64,000 nt of DNA from Trichoplusia ni (lineage: Eukaryota > Arthropoda > Insecta > Lepidoptera > Noctuidae). The translations under genes and the position numbers were made by a program. This document shows positions 50,505 through 62,469 of this stretch, in pieces. Each line of letters starts with the position of its first letter. Position 1 is the stretch's first letter. The DNA is taken from assembly GCF_003590095.1 (NCBI RefSeq), contig NC_039481.1, positions 13,051,895 to 13,115,894 of the forward strand, read 5' to 3'. The notes below the pieces were generated by a model. It saw only the letters and a list, made by a program, of their open reading frames with translations. It did not search any database and had not been told where the DNA came from.

Positions 50505-50600
50505 ACCCAAAGGTTGACTGGTAGATAATGCCTCGCGCCATTAAGTCCGCCTTATGTACCACAATTGTACGTAAAAGATTAAATAAATAAATAAATAAAA
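50505..50600 (+). mobile_element. 3' tail of a non-LTR retrotransposon
   Basis: The phrase GGTAGATAATGCCTCGCGCC, then ATTAAGTCCGCCTTATGTAC and a (TAAA)n tail, is the end of a common moth LINE/SINE family, inserted on the plus strand and truncated to the tail. Confidence 0.6.
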
Positions 50601-52466
50601 CATCTCATAAAAATATTACTTCCAAAACATATACATCTTCGTCACAGGCATCGGGATACACAAATAGAAGAATGAGCACAAGACTTTTATACGTTCATCC
50701 GATTAGACTCTCGTATATGCTTATGAGCTCTTTGTCGTGCGTTTTTGTTGTCGCAGTTAATCGTACGATGACGGGCAGTCGTGCGACAACGCTTACCAAT
50801 CCTCAAAGTGAGCACACAATGCCCGCTTTCTGTTATTTTGTATCGGGATGTTAGGATTCTGAAGTGATCACGGGTATTAGGATGTATGGTGAAAATATGT
50901 GAGGGACTTTCATTTGAGATTCAGATTATTTTTAGATGGGCGTTTTTTTTTCTGCTTTTGATTTTGGTTGTTATTTTTTTAGTGGAAAGAGGTTTTATAC
51001 TGTCATCGGTCTGTTTTAAGAAGACTTGAAAATTTAATATTTGAGCTTGAATTGATTTTTAAGAATCACTTGGAATCTTTCACAAGTGGAGAGTCGCAAG
51101 TCAAAATTTACGGATAGCAAGAATTTACGGAAATTGTATAACAAATGAAATCTATTATAATAAGGGTTTATCAAAAAAATATTTACAGTAATGAAGTCTC
51201 GAGTGTATTTTTTTCCTGAAGTCTCCAATATTATATAGTTTCACGACTTCCCACGATTTTCTGGAAAGTAAACAGAATCCCGAAAACAAAAACAACCACA
51301 GTTCTTCACCAAGCAGCTAATTAACCACACACCACCAAACAAACAGACCTACCAAGTAGGCAGTAACACAATTAATCGTACAATTCGTTATAAAAGAGCC
51401 TTTATCGAATTACAGAGCGTTTTGCACCCCGCCATTATGCGAAGAATCGTCACAAACGAACCATTGTCAAGTACACTAGGTGCCATTGTCTGTGTTATCG
51501 CTCCTCGTCGGTTTTTGCCGTTTCTCTTCCGTTTAACTAGGATTTTGGGGAGATGTGGAAGTAGGTATATTACTTGGATTCTTGTGCTAATATAGATTAG
51601 TTTTGTTTAAAGTGGGGATATTTATAGCAGTAGTTACGCGTACTTTTGGTTCTGAAGAGTTTCGAAGTTGCTTTAAAACCTACGTTAAGTTATTGTTAAG
51701 TTCGTAAAAATGTGATGTATTGCTTTTGAAATCAAATATTTTATCGGATATGGCATTATATCGGAATCAATTAAAATTTTTATTTTACCTTTTATATAGG
51801 TTAGTTATATTTTTATTTAATAAAAATAGGAGAACTGTGACCTGTTTTGAAAGGGAAAACCAAAACAGCTTTCCTCATTGATGTTACATGGAAATAGGTA
51901 CAAACTAACAATAATTTCATTATACTCTACCAAATAATATTCTCAGTCGTCATTGATTCTCGACCTCACGCCCTAACAAAAACTTATCGTGACGTTTGAA
52001 CAGTTTTTATTTTCACTACGATAGTACCTTTACAAATATAACTTTACCACCCTCACAATTCTCTTCACCCGTAACGTTGTTGCAATAAGGTTGAAATTTG
52101 TTTGGTTTTGATCGTTTTATAGAAGGTTAATGTGGTTTTTTTATAGGTAGAGTTGCAACGGAAATAAGCTTCTTTGTGTGACACTATCGTATCGGATCGT
52201 CAACCGCTTCCTTTCTGGAGATTATTGTAGACGCCAGTGCAAATAATACTTATCGGCCAATGTTTGAATATTCGTTTTTTTCGTTCTTGTTAGGTGTTTT
52301 CTTTTGTATGTACAGCTGGGTGTTTAGTTTTGTTCTTTGGTTTTGAGCTGTTTTGTAACATCACGCTTGTGTTTTGGTAAGGTGTGGCAGGGATGTCTAA
52401 GTGTCTATAGAAATGTATTATTTTACTTGTCGACATGGCAAATGAAGTAAAAATTAAGATCCTTAA
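50601..52466. other. Gene-poor DNA left of piggyBac
   Basis: No gene seen. Two CCATTGT SOX-type motifs 22 bp apart lie at 51,461-51,467 and 51,483-51,489, inside a GC-balanced patch (51,240-51,560). Confidence 0.4.
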
Positions 52467-54938
52467 CCCTAGAAAGATAGTCTGCGTAAAATTGACGCAT
52501 GCATTCTTGAAATATTGCTCTCTCTTTCTAAATAGCGCGAATCCGTCGCTGTGCGTTTAGGACATCTCAGTCGCCGCTTGGAGCTCCCGTGAGGCGTGCT
52601 TGTCAATGCGGTAAGTGTCACTGATTTTGAACTATAACGACCGCGTGAGTCAAAATGACGCATGATTATCTTTTACGTGACTTTTAAGATTTAACTCATA
52701 CGATAATTATATTGTTATTTCATGTTCTACTTACGTGATAACTTATTATATATATATTTTCTTGTTATAGATATCGTGACTAATATATAATAAAATGGGT
52801 AGTTCTTTAGACGATGAGCATATCCTCTCTGCTCTTCTGCAAAGCGATGACGAGCTTGTTGGTGAGGATTCTGACAGTGAAATATCAGATCACGTAAGTG
52901 AAGATGACGTCCAGAGCGATACAGAAGAAGCGTTTATAGATGAGGTACATGAAGTGCAGCCAACGTCAAGCGGTAGTGAAATATTAGACGAACAAAATGT
53001 TATTGAACAACCAGGTTCTTCATTGGCTTCTAACAAAATCTTGACCTTGCCACAGAGGACTATTAGAGGTAAGAATAAACATTGTTGGTCAACTTCAAAG
53101 TCCACGAGGCGTAGCCGAGTCTCTGCACTGAACATTGTCAGATCTCAAAGAGGTCCGACGCGTATGTGCCGCAATATATATGACCCACTTTTATGCTTCA
53201 AACTATTTTTTACTGATGAGATAATTTCGGAAATTGTAAAATGGACAAATGCTGAGATATCATTGAAACGTCGGGAATCTATGACAGGTGCTACATTTCG
53301 TGACACGAATGAAGATGAAATCTATGCTTTCTTTGGTATTCTGGTAATGACAGCAGTGAGAAAAGATAACCACATGTCCACAGATGACCTCTTTGATCGA
53401 TCTTTGTCAATGGTGTACGTCTCTGTAATGAGTCGTGATCGTTTTGATTTTTTGATACGATGTCTTAGAATGGATGACAAAAGTATACGGCCCACACTTC
53501 GAGAAAACGATGTATTTACTCCTGTTAGAAAAATATGGGATCTCTTTATCCATCAGTGCATACAAAATTACACTCCAGGGGCTCATTTGACCATAGATGA
53601 ACAGTTACTTGGTTTTAGAGGACGGTGTCCGTTTAGGATGTATATCCCAAACAAGCCAAGTAAGTATGGAATAAAAATCCTCATGATGTGTGACAGTGGT
53701 ACAAAGTATATGATAAATGGAATGCCTTATTTGGGAAGAGGAACACAGACCAACGGAGTACCACTCGGTGAATACTACGTGAAGGAGTTATCAAAGCCTG
53801 TGCACGGTAGTTGTCGTAATATTACGTGTGACAATTGGTTCACCTCAATCCCTTTGGCAAAAAACTTACTACAAGAACCGTATAAGTTAACCATTGTGGG
53901 AACCGTGCGATCAAACAAACGCGAGATACCGGAAGTACTGAAAAACAGTCGCTCCAGGCCAGTGGGAACATCGATGTTTTGTTTTGACGGACCCCTTACT
54001 CTCGTCTCATATAAACCGAAGCCAGCTAAGATGGTATACTTATTATCATCTTGTGATGAGGATGCTTCTATCAACGAAAGTACCGGTAAACCGCAAATGG
54101 TTATGTATTATAATCAAACTAAAGGCGGAGTGGACACGCTAGACCAAATGTGTTCTGTGATGACCTGCAGTAGGAAGACGAATAGGTGGCCTATGGCATT
54201 ATTGTACGGAATGATAAACATTGCCTGCATAAATTCTTTTATTATATACAGCCATAATGTCAGTAGCAAGGGAGAAAAGGTTCAAAGTCGCAAAAAATTT
54301 ATGAGAAACCTTTACATGAGCCTGACGTCATCGTTTATGCGTAAGCGTTTAGAAGCTCCTACTTTGAAGAGATATTTGCGCGATAATATCTCTAATATTT
54401 TGCCAAATGAAGTGCCTGGTACATCAGATGACAGTACTGAAGAGCCAGTAACGAAAAAACGTACTTACTGTACTTACTGCCCCTCTAAAATAAGGCGAAA
54501 GGCAAATGCATCGTGCAAAAAATGCAAAAAAGTTATTTGTCGAGAGCATAATATTGATATGTGCCAAAGTTGTTTCTGACTGACTAATAAGTATAATTTG
54601 TTTCTATTATGTATAAGTTAAGCTAATTACTTATTTTATAATACAACATGACTGTTTTTAAAGTACAAAATAAGTTTATTTTTGTAAAAGAGAGAATGTT
54701 TAAAAGTTTTGTTACTTTATAGAAGAAATTTTGAGTTTTTGTTTTTTTTTAATAAATAAATAAACATAAATAAATAGTTTGTTGAATTTATTATTAGTAT
54801 GTAAGTGTAAATATAATAAAACTTAATATCTATTCAAATTAATAAATAAACCTCGATATACAGACCGATAAAACACATGCGTCAATTTTACGCATGATTA
54901 TCTTTAACGTACGTCACAATATGATTATCTTTCTAGGG
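52467..54938 (+). mobile_element. piggyBac: Complete piggyBac transposon, 2,472 bp
   Basis: The element is bounded by TTAA on both sides (52,463-52,466 and 54,939-54,942). Its perfect 13-bp terminal repeats are CCCTAGAAAGATA at 52,467-52,479 and the complement at 54,926-54,938. Nineteen-bp internal inverted repeats lie at 52,483-52,501 (3-bp spacer) and 54,876-54,894 (31-bp spacer). This asymmetric end structure and the 2,472-bp length match the classic T. ni element. With an intact transposase frame, everything known to be needed for cut-and-paste movement is present, so this copy is probably autonomous and recently inserted. Confidence 0.97.
52795..54579 (+). CDS. piggyBac transposase, intact, 594 aa
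   Basis: A DDD/DDE-type transposase that excises the element through hairpin intermediates and inserts at TTAA without leaving a footprint. The acidic N-terminus is followed by dimerisation and DNA-binding regions. The catalytic Asp triad is in place at D268 (TIDEQLLGF), D346 (TCDNWF) and D447 (GGVDTLD), with D450 and W465 also present. The C-terminal cysteine-rich zinc-binding domain (from about residue 557, CTYC...CKKC...CQSC) binds the internal repeats. The length equals the reference protein. From memory, Lys81 and Thr553 may differ from the commonly used T. ni sequence; this needs an alignment. The start MGSS lies after an AT-rich leader within the element. Confidence 0.98.
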   Translation: MGSSLDDEHILSALLQSDDELVGEDSDSEISDHVSEDDVQSDTEEAFIDEVHEVQPTSSGSEILDEQNVIEQPGSSLASNKILTLPQRTIRGKNKHCWSTSKSTRRSRVSALNIVRSQRGPTRMCRNIYDPLLCFKLFFTDEIISEIVKWTNAEISLKRRESMTGATFRDTNEDEIYAFFGILVMTAVRKDNHMSTDDLFDRSLSMVYVSVMSRDRFDFLIRCLRMDDKSIRPTLRENDVFTPVRKIWDLFIHQCIQNYTPGAHLTIDEQLLGFRGRCPFRMYIPNKPSKYGIKILMMCDSGTKYMINGMPYLGRGTQTNGVPLGEYYVKELSKPVHGSCRNITCDNWFTSIPLAKNLLQEPYKLTIVGTVRSNKREIPEVLKNSRSRPVGTSMFCFDGPLTLVSYKPKPAKMVYLLSSCDEDASINESTGKPQMVMYYNQTKGGVDTLDQMCSVMTCSRKTNRWPMALLYGMINIACINSFIIYSHNVSSKGEKVQSRKKFMRNLYMSLTSSFMRKRLEAPTLKRYLRDNISNILPNEVPGTSDDSTEEPVTKKRTYCTYCPSKIRRKANASCKKCKKVICREHNIDMCQSCF

Positions 54939-54942
54939 TTAA

Positions 54943-55139
54943 TCACAATTATCTCCTGTTAGGTCTTGTCCATTGCTAGTTATGGTAAAGTTTACGCACG
55001 AGCCAGTGGTTCTTTGTGATATTTTCATCCTTTTGTCTTTTTTTCTTAATGTATTGGTATTGAGTCTTTACGGTATAAGGTTTTTTAGGTCAGGTAAACT
55101 ATAAAATAGTTTCCTAAATCTTGATCACAATTTTTCGAA
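54943..55139. other. Right flank of piggyBac
   Basis: Ordinary AT-rich DNA with no feature. The pre-insertion site would read across a single TTAA. Confidence 0.5.
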
Positions 55140-55265
55140 AGGGAAACTAACCTAAATACATACAGCATATAATTTGAGCCCAACAATCGGGAGTCGAACC
55201 CCGAACCCTTTGATTCGCATTCCGTGGTTCGGGCCGCTCGGGGCACAAACAAATAACCCGACAAA
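55140..55265 (-). mobile_element. tRNA-derived SINE fragment
   Basis: On the minus strand, GTGCCCCGAGCGGCCCGAAC is followed by the B-box-like GGTTCGACTCC and a short unrelated body. The A box is degraded. Confidence 0.5.
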
Positions 55266-57682
55266 GTGACTACAGAAATCGCTATGATTGAAAGCCGGTG
55301 ACTATTACGTGTCATCATAGGTTGAGTTGGCTATCAAGGGCGAGCCAATTTTTTTTGTGCTTTTAAAATGTAAAATGACGTGCATAACGCACTTCTGTGT
55401 CAAAATTTACATTAAGGAAAAATTTAAAATTTTGTTTGAGGCGATTTACTTACGCGTAATCGGCATTATCCGACTGGTTTCAGACCGAACTAGAGTCTTA
55501 ATCATGAGCTGAAGCGGCGACCTGGTCGCGAGTTAAATAAATCATTCTGGAGTAAAGTTGTCATCTTTAGGTAGTATATTTCATGACATTCTGTGTGAAT
55601 CTAAACTTAAATGAATCTGAATGAATCTAGACTGTGTGAATAGACTCATCATAGAACTCACGAGTAATTGATGCCTAAGATTTTCTTTGAAGTACCTATT
55701 TAGTCACTTGGAGTCTTATAGTACTCTTATTCTCTTTGTGTTTTATAAGTGCTTAACCGAGAAATTCCCATCACCCTGATAGCAATAGCGACCAATTCCA
55801 TACAAGACAAGTGATCCCTCCGTGGACTAAAATGCAGGTCACGCGCGCGACTGTCCAACACAAAAGCGTCAAATTTGCACGTCGGCACCCGTTTACTCGA
55901 CATCTCGCATTCATTGCTTTGACGCTGGTATACGAAAATTGCCATTATGCGGACGCATGACAGTGACGAAATTTTTTTGTCTGTACAGCTATCTGTGATC
56001 TGTACTTATGGGCTCTAGGTGATGTTGAAGAGGTGTGGTGGTGTTAATGCGTGTTAAAGAAGATCTGAATTTTATCGCTATTGATAATCGTTGAGGGAAA
56101 TGAGAGATGAATGAAAGAATAACTTGTATAGATTAAAGATTATTATAAGGTATAATTTATAGTGGTTTCTTAGGTTAACGCGAATAATCGACATTGAAAT
56201 AAAAACTTTTACGGATTTTATCGCGGCTTAATTTTAGATTTTAGTTCCCGACGTTTCGACACCTTTGCAGGTATCATAGTGATTTGAAAAAAATATGAAT
56301 AACATTTTCTACCTTTTGGTTACATTTTAGAAGATTTTTTTTGTTGTTAGCTATGGTTCTTTTTCGTAAATGATTTGGGTTTACTCAGTTAATTAAAACC
56401 TTTTGAAACTTGCATTCTCTAAGATATTTTCTTCTTTATTTTGAACTTTTACAAACTCTACAGTGATACCTCAAACAGTAATTAAGGACTTCAAATACAA
56501 AGCTATATGTGTAGTACTAGCAGGATTTCTTTGATATAATTTCCTTTAGTATAATTTTCAATTTGTCCGTCTGTGCCCGCCGGCGGATTGCATTTTGCTT
56601 CTAGTTTTATTTTTAATCTCACCGGCTTAACTAGGTTTAAACATATTTATTTAAATGACAAGATAGCATAAAAATGATGATATTTCTACCTATAGTAGAC
56701 TTTATTTATGACACACTTTAAACTTTAGAAATGATAAAGACATGCTTACATTATTATCGTTTTATGGAAACTACATTATCTTAAATAGTAATGAAACACT
56801 TGTGATTAGTATTATAAGTACATAAGCCTACGAGAGCTGGTTAACTGCGGCCGTTTCTTAATTCTAATTTATCATCTAGCTGTCTATTGTTTAGGATAGA
56901 TACGTAAACCATAAAAATGTATTTCTTATCAATACAAACAAGCGTCCAACATAAACTACACTTTAAATCGAAACATGTCCAATCGATTAAGCTTCTATCC
57001 TACCTAATAAATTCTAACAAATTCATCAATAAAAGATGAAATACTTTAAAATGCAGTAATACCGTCTATCGGGCGGTATTCCACAAATCTGTGATATCTG
57101 GTGATCGGGCAGCACCCGTAATACTGGCAATACTGCGGATTTATGGTGGCTGTAATAGACGCCTCCGCAATTAGTAGCCAAAGGGTGTTTGTTTGTGGGG
57201 TCGATAGGGACCCCCACTTTGTACGGTGTTTAGGATAAATCCCTATAGATTTTGTGGGAATTTGGATAAGTTATTGCTCGAATAAGACTTTTAGTTTAGC
57301 AAAAGCTAAAGACGGAACCCTATACTACACTGTCTATTCATCTATTCTTCATTTCTGCCTTTTTTTCGCTGTAACTTGACATAATATAAAAAAAACAGGA
57401 TTATGGTTGTTTCGGTCATACATTTTAAGACAATTCCTCAGTGTCACCATTTTGATTCGCACTTGACTGATTATTATTAAAATTTATTGTCTATTTAGAA
57501 TTTGGTCCGAGATCCTAACCCAGTCGCATTTAGAAACATGAAATTTCATTGCATTTGTTAAGTAGCACTCTTATTAACTGATCCCTCACTCTTTCTTACA
57601 GCCAAATACACCCATCTTTCAAATCAAAGTTTTAAACGCTTGTCCTTTTTGTCTCTGCTTTCAAATAAACAGTGACTAAGAC
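55266..57682. other. Gene-poor DNA, no feature supported
   Basis: A GC-balanced patch at about 55,780-55,970 has no supported exon. The rest is AT-rich with no recognised repeat. Confidence 0.4.
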
Positions 57683-57830
57683 GGCATGAAATGAAATAAT
57701 TAATTCTGCAAATAGGATAGACGTTATCACTTTTAAGTACATGTCATTTTTTAAACTAGCTGGAGTCGACATTTCCTAGCTAGCTTACCTGAGAAGGCTA
57801 CCATGACATCTTAATTCTAAGGGCGACTAT
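57683..57830 (+). repeat. Second copy of the GAAAT-associated repeat
   Basis: GAAATGAAATAATTAATTCTGCAAATAGGATA, TTATCACTTTTAAGTACATGTC and GTCGACATTTCCTAGCTAG occur in the same order and spacing as in the copy at 32,765-32,945, with scattered changes. Confidence 0.55.
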
Positions 57831-57891
57831 TACCTAAGATGCTAAAGCAGTAAATCTCTTCTCATTCTTCCCCTGTGTATCCACCCTACAG

Positions 57892-57950
57892 CCAGTAGCA
57901 GTGACAGCCTGCCCCCCGCCGCGGTCGCACCTCTAATCGCCTCCGGCTGA
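57892..57950 (+). CDS. Candidate 3'-terminal coding exon of an unknown plus-strand gene
   Basis: A good acceptor (pyrimidine-rich tract ending CCACCCTACAG) precedes a GC-rich 59-bp segment. Entered after two bases it reads SSSDSLPPAAVAPLIASG and then TGA. An AATAAA follows at 57,988-57,993. A second frame (phase 0) also ends within the segment, at TAA. No upstream exon is firmly placed. The composition jump against the AT-rich flanks is the main support. Confidence 0.3.
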
Positions 57951-58268
57951 TACATAAACTGCGATTATTGTATTTTTATTGGACATGAATAAAATATTAA
58001 TTGCTGATAAGTCAAGTTCCGTATCTAACGCGTTTTCATTTTAAACGGATTCTTTGCGACTTAATTTAGCTTGTAAATTGTTAAGATTTTATCGGGTTTT
58101 TGTGGTCTACGACTTAATATGTCTAAACCTTATATTTCGTTAAGAATATTTCTTGGTTAAGTAGATGTTGAACATACTTTTTTGTGTAAAATCCAGACAG
58201 ACTGTAATGGTTTTTATACTTAGTGACTATTCTCTATACTTAGTTGGACCTTATGTTACTCTTCCACT

Positions 58269-58790
58269 TCAGAGGTAGTGGATCATGTTCAGAATACTGT
58301 TGGAGCTGGCCCGCACTCTGCTCACCAGGGATGCGCACCTCTTACGCATTGTTGCATAAAAACAATCTACTTGTGCATCTGCAAACATCCCAGATGCGCT
58401 ACAAAAGCGAGGCAGCCCCACCAGCACTCTAAACGCATTATTATACTGGACGCGGAGAGCGTTGTATGTTCTTTGCGTATATCCTGCCCACAGGCTACAT
58501 GTGTAGAAGTTAGTGCAGTAAGCTCTAAAGAGGGTGAGCTTGACCTTAAGTGAGCACCGTGCAAACCTGCGAGCTATCATGTTTGCTCGAACTGACAACG
58601 CTCTCCGCTCCCGCTCAATGTCTTCATCGTCCTTGAGACTAGGCGTTAACACATGACCAAGATATTTAAATCTGAATACTCTTCTCAATGCTGTTCCGTT
58701 GAGTATTAGAGGTGGTATATTATCATGTGTCCTACCCCTAGTCTCAAAAACCATGATCTCAGACTTTTTGCAGTTATACACCAATGATTG
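58269..58790 (-). pseudogene. LINE reverse-transcriptase C-terminal fragment
   Basis: An open frame of about 171 codons on the minus strand matches the end of a non-LTR retrotransposon ORF2: KSEIMVF, then FKYLGHVLTPSLKDDEDIERERRAL, YCTNFYTCSLWAGY, and QYNNAFRVLVGLPRFCSASGMFA. The catalytic YADD region and endonuclease upstream are missing, so this is a 5'-truncated, dead copy. The frame shown starts mid-protein, not at a real start codon. The LINE clade is not assigned. Confidence 0.8.
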
Positions 58791-59519
58791 ACTCTCACCC
58801 AGTTCTCAGGAGAGATAAAAACTTCGTCGAATATAAACGTTATTGGATAATAGAAATTGGAACCTACGTTATCTGGTGTCATTTTATTGGATCTTTTTAT
58901 CAGGGTGTATGGATATGATCTGTATGAGAGATAAAACTTCAATAACGTTATTGAAATAGAATTGAACTACTTATCTGTTCATTTATTGTCTTTTTAGGTT
59001 ATGATTATTATATACCTACAACAGGTGACTAGGGTTCAAAGTGGATATTTATTAGTCGGTGTTACTTAACTCTAGGTAGGTCTAATATGTATTAATTTCC
59101 CATTTTTTTCTGAAACAAGATTCATAGTTCGCAACCACATAGAGTCTACATTAATAAAACTACCCCTGTAACAGTACCGTTGTTAAATACCGTGAAATAT
59201 TCCCCGTTGACGCCATGTGTCCCCTTATTGTTCGCACTTGAGTGTTTATTCACTGATAATTGAGTATGTACCGTGTTTAATCCGGTGCCCCTCTGTTTTT
59301 CAAGAAATACTCGCATCGATGACTCTTCGAGTGGCAGACTTGCCAAGGGGGACACATGGCGAACTGTTGATTAATCTTTTTGAAATTGTTTTTCAAGTTC
59401 TTATAGGTACTGTTAGTCGGTATGTAGTATGTAGTCTCTTGTTAATTAATGAATATTTTTGTTTGAATTTATTAAAAATACGAATCCCGCACTAAGGTAT
59501 CGCGGGGCTATTTCACAAA
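58791..59519. other. Gene-poor DNA with a spaced inverted repeat
   Basis: Perfect 14-bp arms CGCCATGTGTCCCC (59,211-59,224) and their complement (59,348-59,361) flank about 123 bp. No coding function was seen. Confidence 0.5.
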
Positions 59520-59640
59520 CATTTAAATGATGCATAAAGACACTCAGACTCAGAACAAGTATTTGTGGATCACAAAAATGCTTGCTCTACTCGGGTATCG
59601 AACCCGTGACATGTCGCGCAGTGAGTTTGGCGTGGTGACC
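59520..59640 (-). mobile_element. tRNA-derived SINE fragment
   Basis: The minus strand contains GTCACGGGTTCGATACCCG (B box), then GAGCAAGC...TTTGTGATCCACAAATACTT and GTTCTGAGTCTGAGTGTC, a SINE body common in moths. The tRNA 5' part is degraded. Confidence 0.6.
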
Positions 59641-61080
59641 TCAATAATTTATTTTGGCTATTCGTGTAGTCCAGCCGTGGCTATGGTAGTCAAATATTTT
59701 AAATCCTTTGTACTTGCTGAGATTATCTAACTTTAAACTTCGCAGATTTCTTGCTTTTAAGTTTTTAAATCAATTGAAAATGTCACAGTGTTTGTATTGT
59801 CCTATAACTAATATTCACTAGATTTTGACGAGATAGTTTCTGACTGTATTAAGTGTATTTAAGAGGTAAATTAATATAGGAAATGTTCTTGCCATTTCAG
59901 GAGAGAACTTAAGGAGATGACAATCAAACAATATAAATATTTTACCGTGATGTATTTATTATTCGTATCATATAAAAATCAAACAATCCTTGAATGTAAC
60001 TAAAACTTAAAGAACGTAATAATATAAAACTTAAATAACAACAATAACATAATATCAATTAACAATGACATTTTTTAATAATAATATACAGATATTATCT
60101 TATAACTAACAAATTATAATCATAACTTAGTTTTTACAATATTTCGGTGGGTGTATAATTAAATGCAAAGTTAGACAAACAATAACCTAAGACTGTCACG
60201 TCAATTCGTATAAAAAAAACAACAGATAAACAAATGAAGTTCAGGGTTCAACATAACGGTTTTCTTTATTCAGAATTTCTTAATTCATATAAAAAAGGAG
60301 TAATATTTCAAATACGAATTGACATAACACAGATTAAGTAAAACAAAACACAATATTGTCATATTTTGCTCTCGAAATAATAAACAAATTATAACATTTA
60401 ATTTATTACAATATCTAAACTTACAACATACTGTAGAGTTCAAGCAATCACCACCTTTCAAATTAAGACTCTACTATTGCAGAAGCAGGATGACAATAAC
60501 TCGGCGTATAATCACCATCTCACTTCTACAAAGGTAACACGAGGTGAGTCTTTATTTGAGACGTGGTAATAGCGCCCCTGATAAGGATATCTGAATCTAG
60601 ATCATGAAAACTGAGTGCCAGTGAAAGTCTCCAAGCTCCGTGATATCGTAAAGTCACGATACTTAAAAATCATGTTTGAGTATAAGAACAACTATTATTC
60701 ATGATATTTATAGCTGTCAATATGGTACGGTTATCAACGAAATTTCGTTAGATATTAGATTTTCTAAACAGCTGTAGTAATTTGCAGTTTACACTATCAA
60801 ATTCAATTTTACTGCTTTGCTGCAAAAATAAAGGCTTGATACCAAAAGATCTTAGTACGTACCTAAACGTAACGCGGCCGCGTTCGTTCATGAATAAGGA
60901 GTCCGGTTGGGTCCAAAACTAGTCGGGCAATCCCGATAAATTATACGCGTGACTAAACCGTTGCATTATTTAAGTATGTATCAGCCTTAAGAAAGTTGTC
61001 AAAAAGAAAACATTTTGTTAATTGAATTTTGTTGGTAACCGTACTTGTTATTGTGTTTTTGAGAAACTTTTAATTTAATC
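59641..61080. other. Intergenic, AT-rich, no gene seen
   Basis: Nothing supported. The very AT-rich part at 59,900-60,480 could be 3' flanking sequence, but no signal decides it. Confidence 0.4.
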
Positions 61081-61313
61081 TATACTAATATATAAAGCTG
61101 AAGAGTTTGTTTGTTTGTTTGAACGCGCTAATCTCAGGAACTACTGGTTCGATTTGAAAAATTCTTTTTGTGTTAAATAGACCATATATCAAGAAAGGCT
61201 ATAGGCTATATAACATCACGTTGCGACTAATAGGAGCGAAGATACAATGGAAAATGTGGAAAAAACGGGTAAAATTCTAACCACGTGGACGAAGTCGCGG
61301 GCAACAGCTAGTT
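61081..61313 (+). mobile_element. Helitron-like non-autonomous element (Lep1-type)
   Basis: Begins CTATACTAATATATAAAGCT and has the blocks TTTGTTTGTTTGAACGCGCT, AGGCTATAGGCTATATAACA and CACGTTGCGACTAATAGGAG. It ends GTCGCGGGCAACAGCTAGT. This agrees with the short Helitron-like superfamily described from Lepidoptera. About 233 bp, near full length. Confidence 0.75.
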
Positions 61314-62469
61314 TTAAATAAAAATAGTATGAATAGATCTAGATGAAGTAGGTACAGCAAGTGTTATGTGTAAAAGAAAACTTAACTAATTAAAATTAAT
61401 TTAAATGTATTGTAATCTAAAAGTCTTGTATAACAGAATATTAATTAACTAAATTTAATGTGCCTTATAGTGATAAAAACAAAACAATTTAAGATTTATT
61501 TACAAGTGATATTTACAATGTTTTTAATTTACAGTATTAGTGCCGTACTCTATCGATAAATTATTTAATCGATTATCGATGTTTACTTATTAAGATTAAT
61601 ATGTCATAGGCGTTATTGTAAACTAAATAGGTATAATGTAAGTATATGTTGAGTCTTATTTATTAAACTATAATTTACATTATTATGTGGATTACATAAT
61701 ATATAACTTTATTGCACTACAGTTTATTAGTGATTACATGGTACGAATTAGAGTGGTGATATAGTTATTAATAGATCCGGTTTCGGTATCAAAAAAATAA
61801 AAAAAATCATTAAAGAATATTAATAGTAAAAAAGTGTGAAAAATCTTAAAATAATTAAAAAAGAACTCTAAATGTCAACTCAACAGCAAAAGATCGATAT
61901 GAACTGAAATAGATACCTACACGATTAACATTGCACAAAAAGTCTTTTTTACAAAATTGACATTAATTTTACCTAACTAACGTCTAATTACAATGTTGAA
62001 GAGTAAATTCTATGATATGTTGTCTATTCAAAGTGCGAGTGCTCCTCACGAGTCGAACTAAGATACATTGCACGTAAACAGTAACACGATTGATTGCACA
62101 TTAGGTTATCGCCGAAATTCTTGTGACGATCAGCACCATTCCGTCTTGAAATTGAACTTTAGGTACGTAATTTTTCAGGCCTCTCCGTAGGACAATACGA
62201 TATGTATTAGAAATGCGTATTCACAAGCTCAAATAAAAACAACGTCCTATTATCACTGTCTATAAATATATACAGAAGCACTCAGGCCGAAACCAATTTG
62301 ATGGCCGAATACGTGTCCCATCCCTATAATGTTGGTTTGTGTACACTAATGATAAAGTCCTTCCTCAGTCTTAAACACTGTCAGGTGAGCTGGATTCGCG
62401 CTCCTGCACGGAGGTGGAAGGTCGCTCCCAGTGGGAGGGCCAGACCCTCGCCGGGAGCGCGACCGGCCT
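61314..62469. other. Downstream flank and probable 3' UTR of the Sox gene
   Basis: AT-rich. A 3' UTR for the minus-strand Sox gene should begin at 62,469. No other feature was seen. Confidence 0.4.
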
